In this document: positions 1 through 5,318 of the stretch, piece after piece
How the letters are laid out: every line of letters begins with the position of its first letter
Position numbering within the stretch: the first letter of the stretch is position 1
Translations under genes and position numbers: made by a program
The notes under the pieces: generated by a model
Database searches by the model: none
Told to the model about the DNA's origin: nothing
The model's input: the letters and a program-made list of their open reading frames with translations, nothing else
Source of the DNA: Desulfobacteraceae bacterium
GTDB lineage: Bacteria; Desulfobacterota; Desulfobacteria; Desulfobacterales; Desulfobacteraceae
Direction of reading: 5' to 3'
Assembly: GCA_015486915.1 (NCBI GenBank)
Contig: WFQS01000571.1
Location: 1 to 5,318, forward strand
Length of the DNA stretch: 5,318 bases

Positions 1-343
1 ATCTTTTTTCATAAATCGTAAGTGCTCTGTCTGAATGTATCCAGACCTGATAATTGCCAGGAGAAGTTTCCACAACCATTCTGCCATGTTTAAAAACACG
101 GGAGGGAAGTCTATGGTGGCAGGTAATCAGCGAGTTGGTAAGATCATCGGCAAGCATATAAAAGGGCTCAATTTGCGGATCGGGCTTAATAATAATATGT
201 CTGCCGTTTGCATTTTCAGCCTTGAGGTAGGCAATATTTCTGGATTCTGGTTTGACGATCCATCTGCCTTTTATTTCATCAAGGACTGCAAAGCTGTAAT
301 GATTTTTAAAAAATCTGCTGATTTTCAGTAAAATATTTTTCAT
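1..343 (-). CDS. RepB-type DNA primase-like protein, N-terminal part (runs off the left edge)
   Basis: This open frame of 114 codons runs without a stop from ATG (343-341) to the left edge, so only the N-terminal part is visible. The match is to the RepB/RepB' plasmid primase domain (archaeo-eukaryotic primase type). Visible features are a beta-rich stretch with NIAYLKAENANGRHIIIKP at residues 36-54, an acidic pair in LADDL (residues 64-68) where this family places metal ligands, and the diagnostic VVETSPGNYQVWIHS at residues 90-104. Such proteins make primers for plasmid replication, but here the gene follows transposition genes. The start is fixed upstream by a TAA directly abutting the ATG. 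No Shine-Dalgarno sequence is visible, and a hairpin lies 7 nt upstream, so translation may be weak or coupled to the ATPase gene 49 nt before it. The family call rests on recalled motifs. The catalytic C-terminal half and any fused domain are outside the window. Confidence 0.72.
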   Translation of the reverse strand, partial: MKNILLKISRFFKNHYSFAVLDEIKGRWIVKPESRNIAYLKAENANGRHIIIKPDPQIEPFYMLADDLTNSLITCHHRLPSRVFKHGRMVVETSPGNYQVWIHSDRALTIYEKR

Positions 344-350
344 TTAATTT

Positions 351-379
351 AAGCGGAAGTGATGGTGTCACCCCCGCTT
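351..379 (-). promoter_or_regulatory. Intercistronic hairpin before the primase-like gene
   Basis: Arms AAGCGG (351-356) and CCGCTT (374-379) pair perfectly. After a 2x2 mismatch, GTGA (359-362) pairs with TCAC (368-371) around a 5-nt loop. It occupies most of the 49-nt gap between the ATPase stop and the primase-like start. On the minus-strand transcript it is followed by AAATTAA and not by a U-run, so a strong intrinsic terminator is unlikely. An mRNA-stability or translation-attenuating hairpin is more plausible. The G-run at 376-372, the only purine-rich stretch near the gene, is inside it. Confidence 0.45.
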
Positions 380-392
380 TTCCATTTTATAT

Positions 393-1259
393 TTAATGGG
401 TAATTATATCAGAAACAATACGTTTGGGTTTTTCAGGCCGTAAAGACGGCTTTCTTGAAAAAATTTCTATGAAAAGCTGCTCATCTAATTGGGAACGTTC
501 TTTTTTAAGACCCATGGCAAGAAGCTCTGCAGCCATATTGTTGAGCACTCTCTGATTACCGGCACAATGGTCTACAAGTGTTTGCATGAGGCCTTTTGTC
601 ATAAGTTGTGGACACCCGGCCTGATTCAGGGAGTGTATCATATAGTTGAGAAGATCATCCCTGGTAAATCCGTCAAGTTTCAACCGGAACCGCATCCTGC
701 TTCCAAGAGATATTAAATCCCTTGCCCTGAAGCGTTCTGTCAATCTATTATCCCCGCAGATTACAGTTGTTAAAAGATTATGAGAATCAAATTTTGCGCT
801 GCTTAAAAGACGCAGCTCGTTGAGACATCCGGTTAACATCTCCTGGGCTTCATCAATGAGCAGGACAGGCCTGAATAAAGTTGTTTTGGTGTGAGTTTTC
901 CATCTCTCTCTCAGGTCCTTAAATCCGCCGTATCGATTGGCAGGTGTGAGATTAACACCAAATAAAGATCCCATTTCGCGGTAAAAATCGCCCACACTAC
1001 TCTGGGGTCTTTCCATAACCCCCACAATCACTTCATCAAATTTTGAGAACTGATGGGCAATAAGCTGCAGAATTTTTGATTTACCAAGGCCTGGATCTCC
1101 GCTGATAAGGGCAAAACCACCATCTGCGGCCATGTTTTCGAGACGGAAGATAAAATTGTCCATTTGAGGGGGATGCCATAATGACTCTACCGGGATATTT
1201 GGCAAAAAAGGATTCCATTTAAGTCCGTAATAGGCAAGTAATTGTTTATCGGTTTTCAT
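393..1259 (-). CDS. AAA+ transposition ATPase, TniB/ExeA-like
   Basis: A protein of 288 residues, a usual length for TniB/TnsC/ExeA-like transposition regulators. The N-terminus has YYGLKWNPF (10-18), typical of the ExeA/TniB group. Walker A is GDPGLGKS (54-61) and Walker B is LLIDE (133-137) followed by AQEM. A sensor-1-like VICGD is at 166-170, and the LGSRMRFR stretch (185-192) carries the conserved arginines of this group. By family knowledge, such ATPases bind DNA with ATP, choose or mark the target and activate the partner DDE transposase, which is encoded just upstream. The start chosen is ATG 1259 because AAGGAG (1269-1264) lies 4 nt before it. An in-frame ATG at 1328 has no ribosome binding site and would add 23 residues unlike the family. 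The C-terminal tail is basic. The gene looks intact. Confidence 0.88.
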   Translation of the reverse strand: MKTDKQLLAYYGLKWNPFLPNIPVESLWHPPQMDNFIFRLENMAADGGFALISGDPGLGKSKILQLIAHQFSKFDEVIVGVMERPQSSVGDFYREMGSLFGVNLTPANRYGGFKDLRERWKTHTKTTLFRPVLLIDEAQEMLTGCLNELRLLSSAKFDSHNLLTTVICGDNRLTERFRARDLISLGSRMRFRLKLDGFTRDDLLNYMIHSLNQAGCPQLMTKGLMQTLVDHCAGNQRVLNNMAAELLAMGLKKERSQLDEQLFIEIFSRKPSLRPEKPKRIVSDIITH

Positions 1260-1263
1260 AATT

Positions 1264-1269
1264 CTCCTT
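1264..1269 (-). promoter_or_regulatory. Ribosome binding site of the ATPase gene
   Basis: AAGGAG on the minus strand, 4 nt before ATG 1259. It decides the start in favour of the 288-residue form over the upstream ATG at 1328, which lies 5 nt past the transposase stop with no Shine-Dalgarno sequence. Confidence 0.75.
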
Positions 1270-1333
1270 TGTGGTTCTATATGTAACAGAACGTAAATCG
1301 TTGATACCATAAGCCAGCTCCGCCTCATGGAGG

Positions 1334-2773
1334 TTATATTGAAAGATATGCTGCCGGCTGGCCGGTTTCTGCATATTCCGCCAGTATTTTGCGCAGTAAT
1401 GCAGGCTCGGATTCAGTTAATGTCCCCTCGGGCAGTCTGGTTTCTTCCGGTTTGGATTTTATACGTCTTTTACCGGAAGCATTTTTTGTTTTGTCCTGGG
1501 GATAAATTGCTGCGATCTGTTTGCCTGTTCTTTTATCCACAATCCAGGCAATGGATTTGTCCCAGTTAGCAAAACATATATGCAGCTGTGTGATATGATT
1601 AAAACGGGATGGAATCTCAAAACGGGTCCCATTGATGGATACAGTTCCATCAGATCTGCGCTGTTTCCTGGATTCACAAACGGTGAAAGCAAACTTCAAA
1701 TCCTTTTCGTCAGGTGCGGGACGTGACATGTTTTTACTTTTAAGCAATTTCTGGACAGGTGACATGTATATTTCCTGATGTCTTTTTTTATTATACTCCA
1801 TTTCCACCCATGCCTGGGTAGCATAGTTCAAATAATCCAGAGTCAATGGGTCCACCTGTTTAATCATGGCGATTAATCTACCTTCAAGATTACCCCAGAA
1901 GGATTCCTGCTTGCCGTTCTGGTAGGGACTGTAAGGCAATGTGGTTTCATGGCTTATACTCAGTTTTGCAAGACCATTGCAGGTTTCATGGGCAATCATG
2001 GCAGACCCGTTGTCTGTCATCAAAGATCTGGGGATACCTCTTTTGTAGAAGGCCTGGGACAGCCCATGAATAAGCACTTCGGCTGTCTCATTTAAATACC
2101 ATTGAATATGACAGCACAGACGGGAATGATCATCAAGAATGCACAAGGCCTTTGGCGTATGCCATTGACCGCTGGAATCGGATACCCGCCTGCTGCATTC
2201 ATGGAAATCCAGATGCCAGAGAGCATGGGCGTATTCAACTTCATAACTGCGAATTTCATAATCATCAAACCGCTGGGCAGCTTTTGTCTGTCCCGCTGTG
2301 CGATTCTTCTTTACCGAAGCTTTCTTAAACCAGCCCTTTTTTATCATTTGCCGTCTGACGCTGGCATATGATGGCGGACATTTTTCCGGATCATTCAAGA
2401 ACTGTATTTCTGCGGCAAGGTTATCCGTATGAAGCTTATAGCTCCACTTGGGATAAGTATTGTACTGTTTACCAAGAAGTTTTATCATGTCCGGAGTAAA
2501 TACAATCAATTTGTCGATGTCCGATCTGACCTTGCGACTAAGGGCGGCAATAGGATCACTGGCATTCTTTGCTTTGTAATACCAGCTTTCAATGGTGGAA
2601 AAATGAAATACCACTAATTTTTTATGCACAGGATGCATATAACTTTTTCGGGACAGCTTGGCCAATTCTTTGCCCAACTCTCCCACGGCAGGAGGTTTTG
2701 CCAGTAAACCACCTACAACGGAGAAGCGAAATAATGCCCATTTGTCCACGGGACTTTGCGTTGTACTGCTCAT
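1334..2773 (-). CDS. rve-fold DD(35)E transposase, Mu/TnsB/TniA-like
   Basis: A protein of 479 residues that would carry out the strand-transfer chemistry of the transposon. The N-terminal ~180 residues are basic and helical with helix-turn-helix-like stretches (for example around 58-90) and should bind the element ends. The catalytic core has D189 in WHLDFH, D254 in LMTDNGSA and E290 in NGKQESFW. The last two are separated by 35 residues, the classic DD(35)E pattern of integrases and of IS3/IS21/Mu-type transposases. YSPYQNGKQESFWG (281-294) is the usual helix around the last acid. A C-terminal beta-rich segment with DGTVSINGTRFEIP resembles the Mu/TniA C-terminal domain. The next gene is an AAA+ ATPase, as in TniA-TniB, TnsB-TnsC and IstA-IstB pairs. 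The start is ATG 2773, preceded by AAGGAG with 8 nt spacing. The in-frame ATG at 2821 lacks such a site and lies in a palindrome. All catalytic residues are present, so the gene is probably functional. Confidence 0.9.
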   Translation of the reverse strand: MSSTTQSPVDKWALFRFSVVGGLLAKPPAVGELGKELAKLSRKSYMHPVHKKLVVFHFSTIESWYYKAKNASDPIAALSRKVRSDIDKLIVFTPDMIKLLGKQYNTYPKWSYKLHTDNLAAEIQFLNDPEKCPPSYASVRRQMIKKGWFKKASVKKNRTAGQTKAAQRFDDYEIRSYEVEYAHALWHLDFHECSRRVSDSSGQWHTPKALCILDDHSRLCCHIQWYLNETAEVLIHGLSQAFYKRGIPRSLMTDNGSAMIAHETCNGLAKLSISHETTLPYSPYQNGKQESFWGNLEGRLIAMIKQVDPLTLDYLNYATQAWVEMEYNKKRHQEIYMSPVQKLLKSKNMSRPAPDEKDLKFAFTVCESRKQRRSDGTVSINGTRFEIPSRFNHITQLHICFANWDKSIAWIVDKRTGKQIAAIYPQDKTKNASGKRRIKSKPEETRLPEGTLTESEPALLRKILAEYAETGQPAAYLSI

Positions 2774-2781
2774 AATTCTGT

Positions 2782-2787
2782 CTCCTT
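2782..2787 (-). promoter_or_regulatory. Ribosome binding site of the rve-type transposase
   Basis: AAGGAG on the minus strand ends 8 nt before ATG 2773. It supports the 479-residue start over a 495-residue reading that would begin at 2821 inside an AT-rich hairpin. Confidence 0.75.
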
Positions 2788-2812
2788 CTAATTTCAATGT
2801 TAAATTACTATA

Positions 2813-2832
2813 AAATTTCAATCGAAATTTCG
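2813..2832 (-). promoter_or_regulatory. AT-rich hairpin and nested palindrome between zinc-protein and transposase genes
   Basis: AAATTTC (2813-2819) and GAAATTT (2824-2830) form a perfect 7-bp stem with a 4-nt loop. The right arm also forms the 10-bp perfect palindrome CGAAATTTCG (2823-2832). It sits in the 114-nt gap between the first and second genes of the minus-strand operon. The minus-strand transcript reads UUUUAUAG just after the stem, so a weak, leaky terminator is possible. A protein-binding operator is the alternative. No convincing internal promoter could be fixed here. Confidence 0.4.
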
Positions 2833-2887
2833 GAAACAGTCATAAATTATTTAATTGCAAAAGCCCATGGTCATCCTCTGCGTGGAC

Positions 2888-3475
2888 TTATCCTGCCCTG
2901 ATTTTTACCCCAATCTCAAACCCCTTTGACAGGAATTTGAGGCAGGCAGAAAGTCCATCTTTAATGGAAGATTTAGCATTTAAAAAATGATTGAGAAGGC
3001 TTGCCGGCAGTTCATTATTTTTGACATTTGCAGACACCTGTCCCCGTATACTCTGCCATTGTGCGCTCAAGGGAAAAATATTCTTAAAAAAATTAAGCCA
3101 TTTTGTCAGTGTATTACGTGAAATATCAAAATATCCTGATGTATCAAATTTTCCCGTTTCAAGAATTGAGCCCTGTATATCTGAAACAACACTGATAATA
3201 ACAGGAAACCAGTAAATTTTTCTGCCCATAAAACGACAGGAAGGGGGGATTACTCGACGTCGACAGTCCTGGTTACCACAACAAAGGCTGAAGCGTTTAA
3301 AATACTCTTTCGGGAAGCCATCTGGTTCACCGCGGGGTTTACGAAAATAATTGGCAAAGTATAAACGATCACCACAAAATGGACATGGCATGGCCCTATA
3401 TTGTTCAGCTATCTGTTTATCTATTTTGTAAAGATGGAAGAAAAAACTTTTCTTTTTTAAAAGTTCTGGTAACAT
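2888..3475 (-). CDS. DUF6431-like transposon-associated zinc-binding protein
   Basis: A protein of 195 residues with a putative zinc site made of CPFC (31-34), CC (65-66) and C71. Between and after these lie YFRKPRG (43-49), RFSLCC (61-66) and CRRRVIPPS (71-79), then FMGRKIYW (82-89). This pattern matches my recollection of DUF6431, a family often found beside transposases with a partner ATPase. The second half is helical, with a possible helix-turn-helix around DISRNTLTKWLNFF (117-130). No function is established to my knowledge. From position and features I infer a DNA-binding accessory factor, perhaps an end-binding or target-choice protein. It is the first gene of the minus-strand operon. 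ATG 3475 is preceded by GGGCAGGA only 3 nt away, and that site lies within competing hairpins. The family name is likely but unverified. Confidence 0.75.
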   Translation of the reverse strand: MLPELLKKKSFFFHLYKIDKQIAEQYRAMPCPFCGDRLYFANYFRKPRGEPDGFPKEYFKRFSLCCGNQDCRRRVIPPSCRFMGRKIYWFPVIISVVSDIQGSILETGKFDTSGYFDISRNTLTKWLNFFKNIFPLSAQWQSIRGQVSANVKNNELPASLLNHFLNAKSSIKDGLSACLKFLSKGFEIGVKIRAG

Positions 3476-3478
3476 AAT

Positions 3479-3557
3479 TCCTGCCCTTTTATTGGGGGTT
3501 TTTGGTTGGGCAGGAGCTCCGGTGATTATTTGCAGGATAAAGGCGGGAGCTTCTGCC
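3479..3557 (-). promoter_or_regulatory. Leader with three alternating complementary arms over the zinc-protein ribosome binding site
   Basis: Reading the minus-strand RNA 5' to 3', arm A (3557-3546, GGCAGAAGCTCC) pairs with arm B (3520-3509, GGAGCTCCTGCC) at 11 of 12 positions. The 3' end of arm B (TCCTGCCC, 3515-3508) also pairs perfectly over 8 bp with arm C (3486-3479, GGGCAGGA). Arm C is the presumed Shine-Dalgarno region, 3 nt before ATG 3475. A:B and B:C pairing cannot coexist, so A:B would expose and B:C would hide the ribosome binding site. The same repeats could instead be transposase-binding sites near an element end. The GGAGCTCC within arm B is itself palindromic. Confidence 0.5.
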
Positions 3558-3567
3558 TTAAACCTGA
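3558..3567. other. Probable recombination junction (possible right end of the minus-strand transposon)
   Basis: Recognisable DUF4338 coding begins at about 3568. Upstream in the same frame are TGA (3565-3567) and TAA (3559-3561) and no further family similarity. The zinc-protein leader arms end at 3557. The break between the two unrelated units therefore falls in or near this stretch. No terminal inverted repeat or target-site duplication could be confirmed, because the opposite end is outside the window. Confidence 0.35.
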
Positions 3568-3813
3568 TATATCTCGCAAATTTTTCTCTATTTTTCCACT
3601 ACTTTTTGTGATTATTCTCATATAGCCATGGTGGAAACATTTGTTGATACAACACGTTATATTGGCACTTGTTACAAGGCCGCAAACTGGCGCAAAATAG
3701 GACAAACAAAAGGAAGAAGCAGACAAGATCGAAACAATAAGCTCAAGGTTCCGGTCAAAAACATTTTTGTTTACCCTTTACGACGAGATTTCCGTAAATT
3801 GCTGTTTGCATAA
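3568..3813 (+). pseudogene. C-terminal remnant of a DUF4338 (DruA-like) protein
   Basis: An 81-codon open stretch ending at TAA (3811-3813) encodes the end of a DUF4338-type domain. The conserved blocks are VETFVDTTRYIGTCYKAANW, then a G-Q-T-K-G-R-S motif with RQD, and PVKNIFVYPLRRDFRKLL near the terminus. Full-length relatives are about 300 residues or more, so roughly the N-terminal two thirds are missing. Similarity appears to extend weakly upstream of the only ATG (3628), into an ISQIF segment at the start. That ATG has no ribosome binding site and would begin mid-domain, so this is a broken gene. DUF4338 includes DruA of the Druantia defence system, but many members sit beside or within insertion sequences. 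Here the remnant lies 45 nt before a same-strand transposase, which favours an insertion-sequence accessory gene over a defence gene. Truncation by the neighbouring transposon is the likely cause. Confidence 0.68.
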
Positions 3814-3844
3814 GCGAGAGAAGTTAGGTGCAGGTCACAACTTC

Positions 3845-3850
3845 AAGGGG
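3845..3850 (+). promoter_or_regulatory. Ribosome binding site of the plus-strand transposase
   Basis: AAGGGG ends 8 nt before GTG 3859. It supports the GTG start, which has no ATG competitor nearby. Confidence 0.6.
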
Positions 3851-3858
3851 ATTAAGTC

Positions 3859-5256
3859 GTGACCGTAGATAATGTAATCACTTCAGTCTTTGGGCTGGAT
3901 AATTTTCCAGAATTTGAGCAAAATTTATATGCCGAATATCAAGAAAAAGCAGAGCTTGAAATTATCGATAAGTTGAGTGAGCTTCTGTCTAATACCGTTT
4001 TCCTTCAAATATTAAAACAATGGGGAGCTCAATGCTGCTGCCGCTTTCTCGAATATCGTGAAATCACTATACGGCTTAAGTCAGGACGATCATGGAAAAT
4101 TCGGTCACCTGTTTTCTATCGTACGCAACCAAAGAAAAAGCGTGGCAGAAAGCCCAAACGGCAAAAAGGGGTGATACGGCATCTTGGTCTGGAATTGCTT
4201 GGAATTATACAACGAATAAGTCCGGCACTAATTGAAATTTGTGTGTCCATGGCTGTTCTCTGTCCTTCTTTCGAAGTTGCTGCCAATGCATTGCGTGGTT
4301 TGGGAATAACCATGAATGAGCACTTGTTGCAAAATATCACTTTACGATTTGCCGGGTTAGCTAAAAATACCAGGATAGAATGTAATGGTGATGAGGTCTG
4401 GCAGAAACCAGGCATCAAGATTTTGATTTGCGTTGACGGAGGGCGCATCCGCGAACGGTGCATAAAGCGAGGCAAACGAAAAAAAGGACAGAAGAGGCAA
4501 GGATATCGCACGGAATGGTTTGAACCAAGATTGCTTACAATAAGTCAATTTGATGAAAATGGTCAAAAAATAAAAGCTGTCAGCCCGATCCTTGATGGTT
4601 CATGCGGCAGCATGGATGACTTTTTTGATTTGCTCAAGGAATATCTTTTATGGATGAACCTTGATGAAGCATCGGAAATTATTTTTTGCGCTGATGGCGG
4701 GAATGGCATCTGGCCCGGAGTCGACAAATTAATCAGTGAACTGGGTTTGAGTAACGCAAAGCGTATTTTGGACTATACCCACGCAAAACAGAATATCAAC
4801 ATAGTGAAAAAGACAATCTTTGACACCTTGAAATTGTCAAAGAAGGAACAACGGAAACTCTCTGTAGAAATTAGAGAACTGCTTTGGGGTGGCTCGATCA
4901 ATGAGGTCTCCGATCTTGTCAGAAAAAAACTTGCTGGGTGCGAAGAAGCCTTGTCCACCGCTTTAAAAAAAATGAACGGTTACTTTGGAGATCACTCTAA
5001 ATTTCAATATAAATCATTCCGTGATAATGGTCTGCCCACAGGAAGTGGAACTGTCGAAAGTGCCATTCGCCGGGTTATCAATCTCCGCATCAAGGGGACA
5101 GGATTATTTTGGAAACGGGATCACGCAGAGAATATTATCTTTCTACGGTCATTGGTTTTAACTGGTAAAATTAAAAATGCTTGCCGGAAAGCATTGGGAA
5201 TAGTGAGAACTATGTTTGATCAAAACACCATCAATAGCTTGCCGATGGCAGCTTAA
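3859..5256 (+). CDS. DDE transposase, ISKra4/ISLre2-like
   Basis: A protein of 465 residues, full length for this kind of transposase, which excises and integrates its own insertion sequence. Likely catalytic acids are D193 in CVDGG, D279 in FCADGGNGIW and E400 in GSGTVESAIRRVINLR. Between the last two is DYTHAKQNI (305-313), the D..HA pattern typical of ISKra4 and ISLre2/UPF0236 enzymes. The block from E400 to about 432 (RIKGTG, FWKR, HAENIIFLRS) is the family's C-terminal signature. A lysine/arginine-rich KKRGRKPKRQ (93-102) resembles an AT-hook and may contact DNA. The start is GTG with AAGGGG 8 nt upstream. It is unrelated to the minus-strand transposase and read in the opposite direction. 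A DUF4338 remnant ends 45 nt upstream and may be its former operon partner. No frameshift or missing acid is seen. The superfamily call is firm, but the exact family is my best guess. Confidence 0.82.
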   Translation: MTVDNVITSVFGLDNFPEFEQNLYAEYQEKAELEIIDKLSELLSNTVFLQILKQWGAQCCCRFLEYREITIRLKSGRSWKIRSPVFYRTQPKKKRGRKPKRQKGVIRHLGLELLGIIQRISPALIEICVSMAVLCPSFEVAANALRGLGITMNEHLLQNITLRFAGLAKNTRIECNGDEVWQKPGIKILICVDGGRIRERCIKRGKRKKGQKRQGYRTEWFEPRLLTISQFDENGQKIKAVSPILDGSCGSMDDFFDLLKEYLLWMNLDEASEIIFCADGGNGIWPGVDKLISELGLSNAKRILDYTHAKQNINIVKKTIFDTLKLSKKEQRKLSVEIRELLWGGSINEVSDLVRKKLAGCEEALSTALKKMNGYFGDHSKFQYKSFRDNGLPTGSGTVESAIRRVINLRIKGTGLFWKRDHAENIIFLRSLVLTGKIKNACRKALGIVRTMFDQNTINSLPMAA

Positions 5257-5288
5257 ACTGTACCACTTTTTTGTATTGCACCCGTTAT

Positions 5289-5308
5289 ATTGTTTGTTAG
5301 AAAACAAT
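5289..5308 (+). terminator. Weak AT-rich hairpin downstream of the plus-strand transposase
   Basis: ATTGTTT (5289-5295) and AAACAAT (5302-5308) pair over 7 bp with a 6-nt loop, followed by TCTTGTAT. It is the only hairpin seen in the short non-coding tail after the stop at 5256. The stem is AT-rich and the U-tract poor, so termination would be inefficient. It could equally belong to the element end. No promoter or gene is seen in 5257-5318. Confidence 0.3.
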
Positions 5309-5318
5309 TCTTGTATAC

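Noticed and set aside
35..331. A plus-strand open frame of 98 codons near the left edge.
   Set aside because: It is antisense to the primase-like gene, has no family resemblance and no clear ribosome binding site. The opposite strand encodes a recognisable domain.
3656..3685. A possible minus-strand promoter, TTGCGG (3685-3680) and TATAAC (3661-3656) with 18-nt spacing, for the four-gene operon.
   Set aside because: The -35 matches the consensus at only three positions, and both hexamers lie in conserved DUF4338 coding sequence probably outside the transposon.
3571..3701. Three CGCAAA strings (near 3575, 3681 and 3691) that could be read as transposase-binding repeats.
   Set aside because: They fall in DUF4338 coding sequence with irregular spacing. 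Nothing beyond the hexamer is shared by all three.
3526..3726. A minus-strand open frame of 66 codons upstream of the zinc-protein gene.
   Set aside because: It is antisense to the DUF4338 remnant, resembles nothing known to me and lacks a ribosome binding site. It would also run through leader arm A.
3777..3798. Inverted repeat TTTACG and CGTAAA before the plus-strand transposase.
   Set aside because: It is a short 6-bp stem within the conserved C-terminal coding sequence of the DUF4338 remnant, with no U-tract. Chance is the simplest explanation.
4116..4511. A minus-strand open frame of 131 codons inside the plus-strand transposase.
   Set aside because: It is antisense to the DDE transposase core, including the first catalytic acid, and has an unnatural cysteine- and proline-rich composition.
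3826..5283. Imperfect inverted repeat AGGTGCA (3826-3832) and TGCACCC (5277-5283), flanked on both sides by GTT, as possible ends of the plus-strand insertion sequence.
   Set aside because: Only 6 bp match contiguously and similarity decays inward. A 3-bp flanking match is weak. If the DUF4338 remnant belongs to the element, the true left end must lie farther upstream.
3655..5292. The 10-bp direct repeat CGTTATATTG at 3655-3664 and 5283-5292, which at first looked like a target-site duplication around the plus-strand transposase.
   Set aside because: The left copy encodes part of the conserved TRYIGTCY block of the DUF4338 remnant, so it is coding sequence and not an element edge. A 9-bp version (GTTATATTG) also occurs at 1333-1341, showing that the string arises by chance in this AT-rich sequence. 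No inverted repeats lie just inside the two copies.

Overview
This window is dense in mobile-element genes and contains nothing that looks like core metabolism. Base composition is AT-rich (well under half G+C by eye, not counted). Start sites are bacterial, with clear Shine-Dalgarno sequences. The gene types (a DUF6431-like zinc protein, a Mu/Tn7-type transposase with a TniB/ExeA-like ATPase, and a DUF4338 remnant beside another DDE transposase) fit a mesophilic proteobacterium. A desulfobacterial host is my guess from general familiarity, not something the sequence proves.

Left two thirds, minus strand (3475 down to 1): four genes lie head to tail and form one apparent operon. The order of transcription is a DUF6431-like zinc-finger protein (3475-2888), an rve-fold DD(35)E transposase (2773-1334), an AAA+ ATPase of the TniB/ExeA type (1259-393), and a RepB-type DNA primase-like protein (343 to beyond the left edge). 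The gaps are 114, 74 and 49 nt. The first three genes share the sequence GAATTATG around the start codon, and two of the gaps hold hairpins. The transposase and ATPase are the pair expected for an ATP-dependent, target-regulated transposon of the Mu/Tn7/Tn5053 kind. The zinc protein and the primase-like protein are accessory genes whose roles are unknown to me.

Middle (3476-3858): a leader of about 80-90 nt in front of the zinc-protein gene contains three alternating complementary arms that could form mutually exclusive RNA hairpins over its ribosome binding site. Next to it, on the plus strand, is the C-terminal remnant of a DUF4338 (DruA-like) protein (3568-3813). It begins abruptly in mid-domain, so an insertion or deletion junction probably lies near 3557-3567. 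This could be the right end of the minus-strand transposon.

Right third, plus strand (3859-5256): an apparently intact 465-residue DDE transposase of a different superfamily, resembling ISKra4/ISLre2-type enzymes, starts with GTG 45 nt after the DUF4338 stop. The simplest reading is that a DUF4338 plus transposase insertion sequence was cut at its 5' side by the minus-strand transposon. Neither complete element end could be established within the window.
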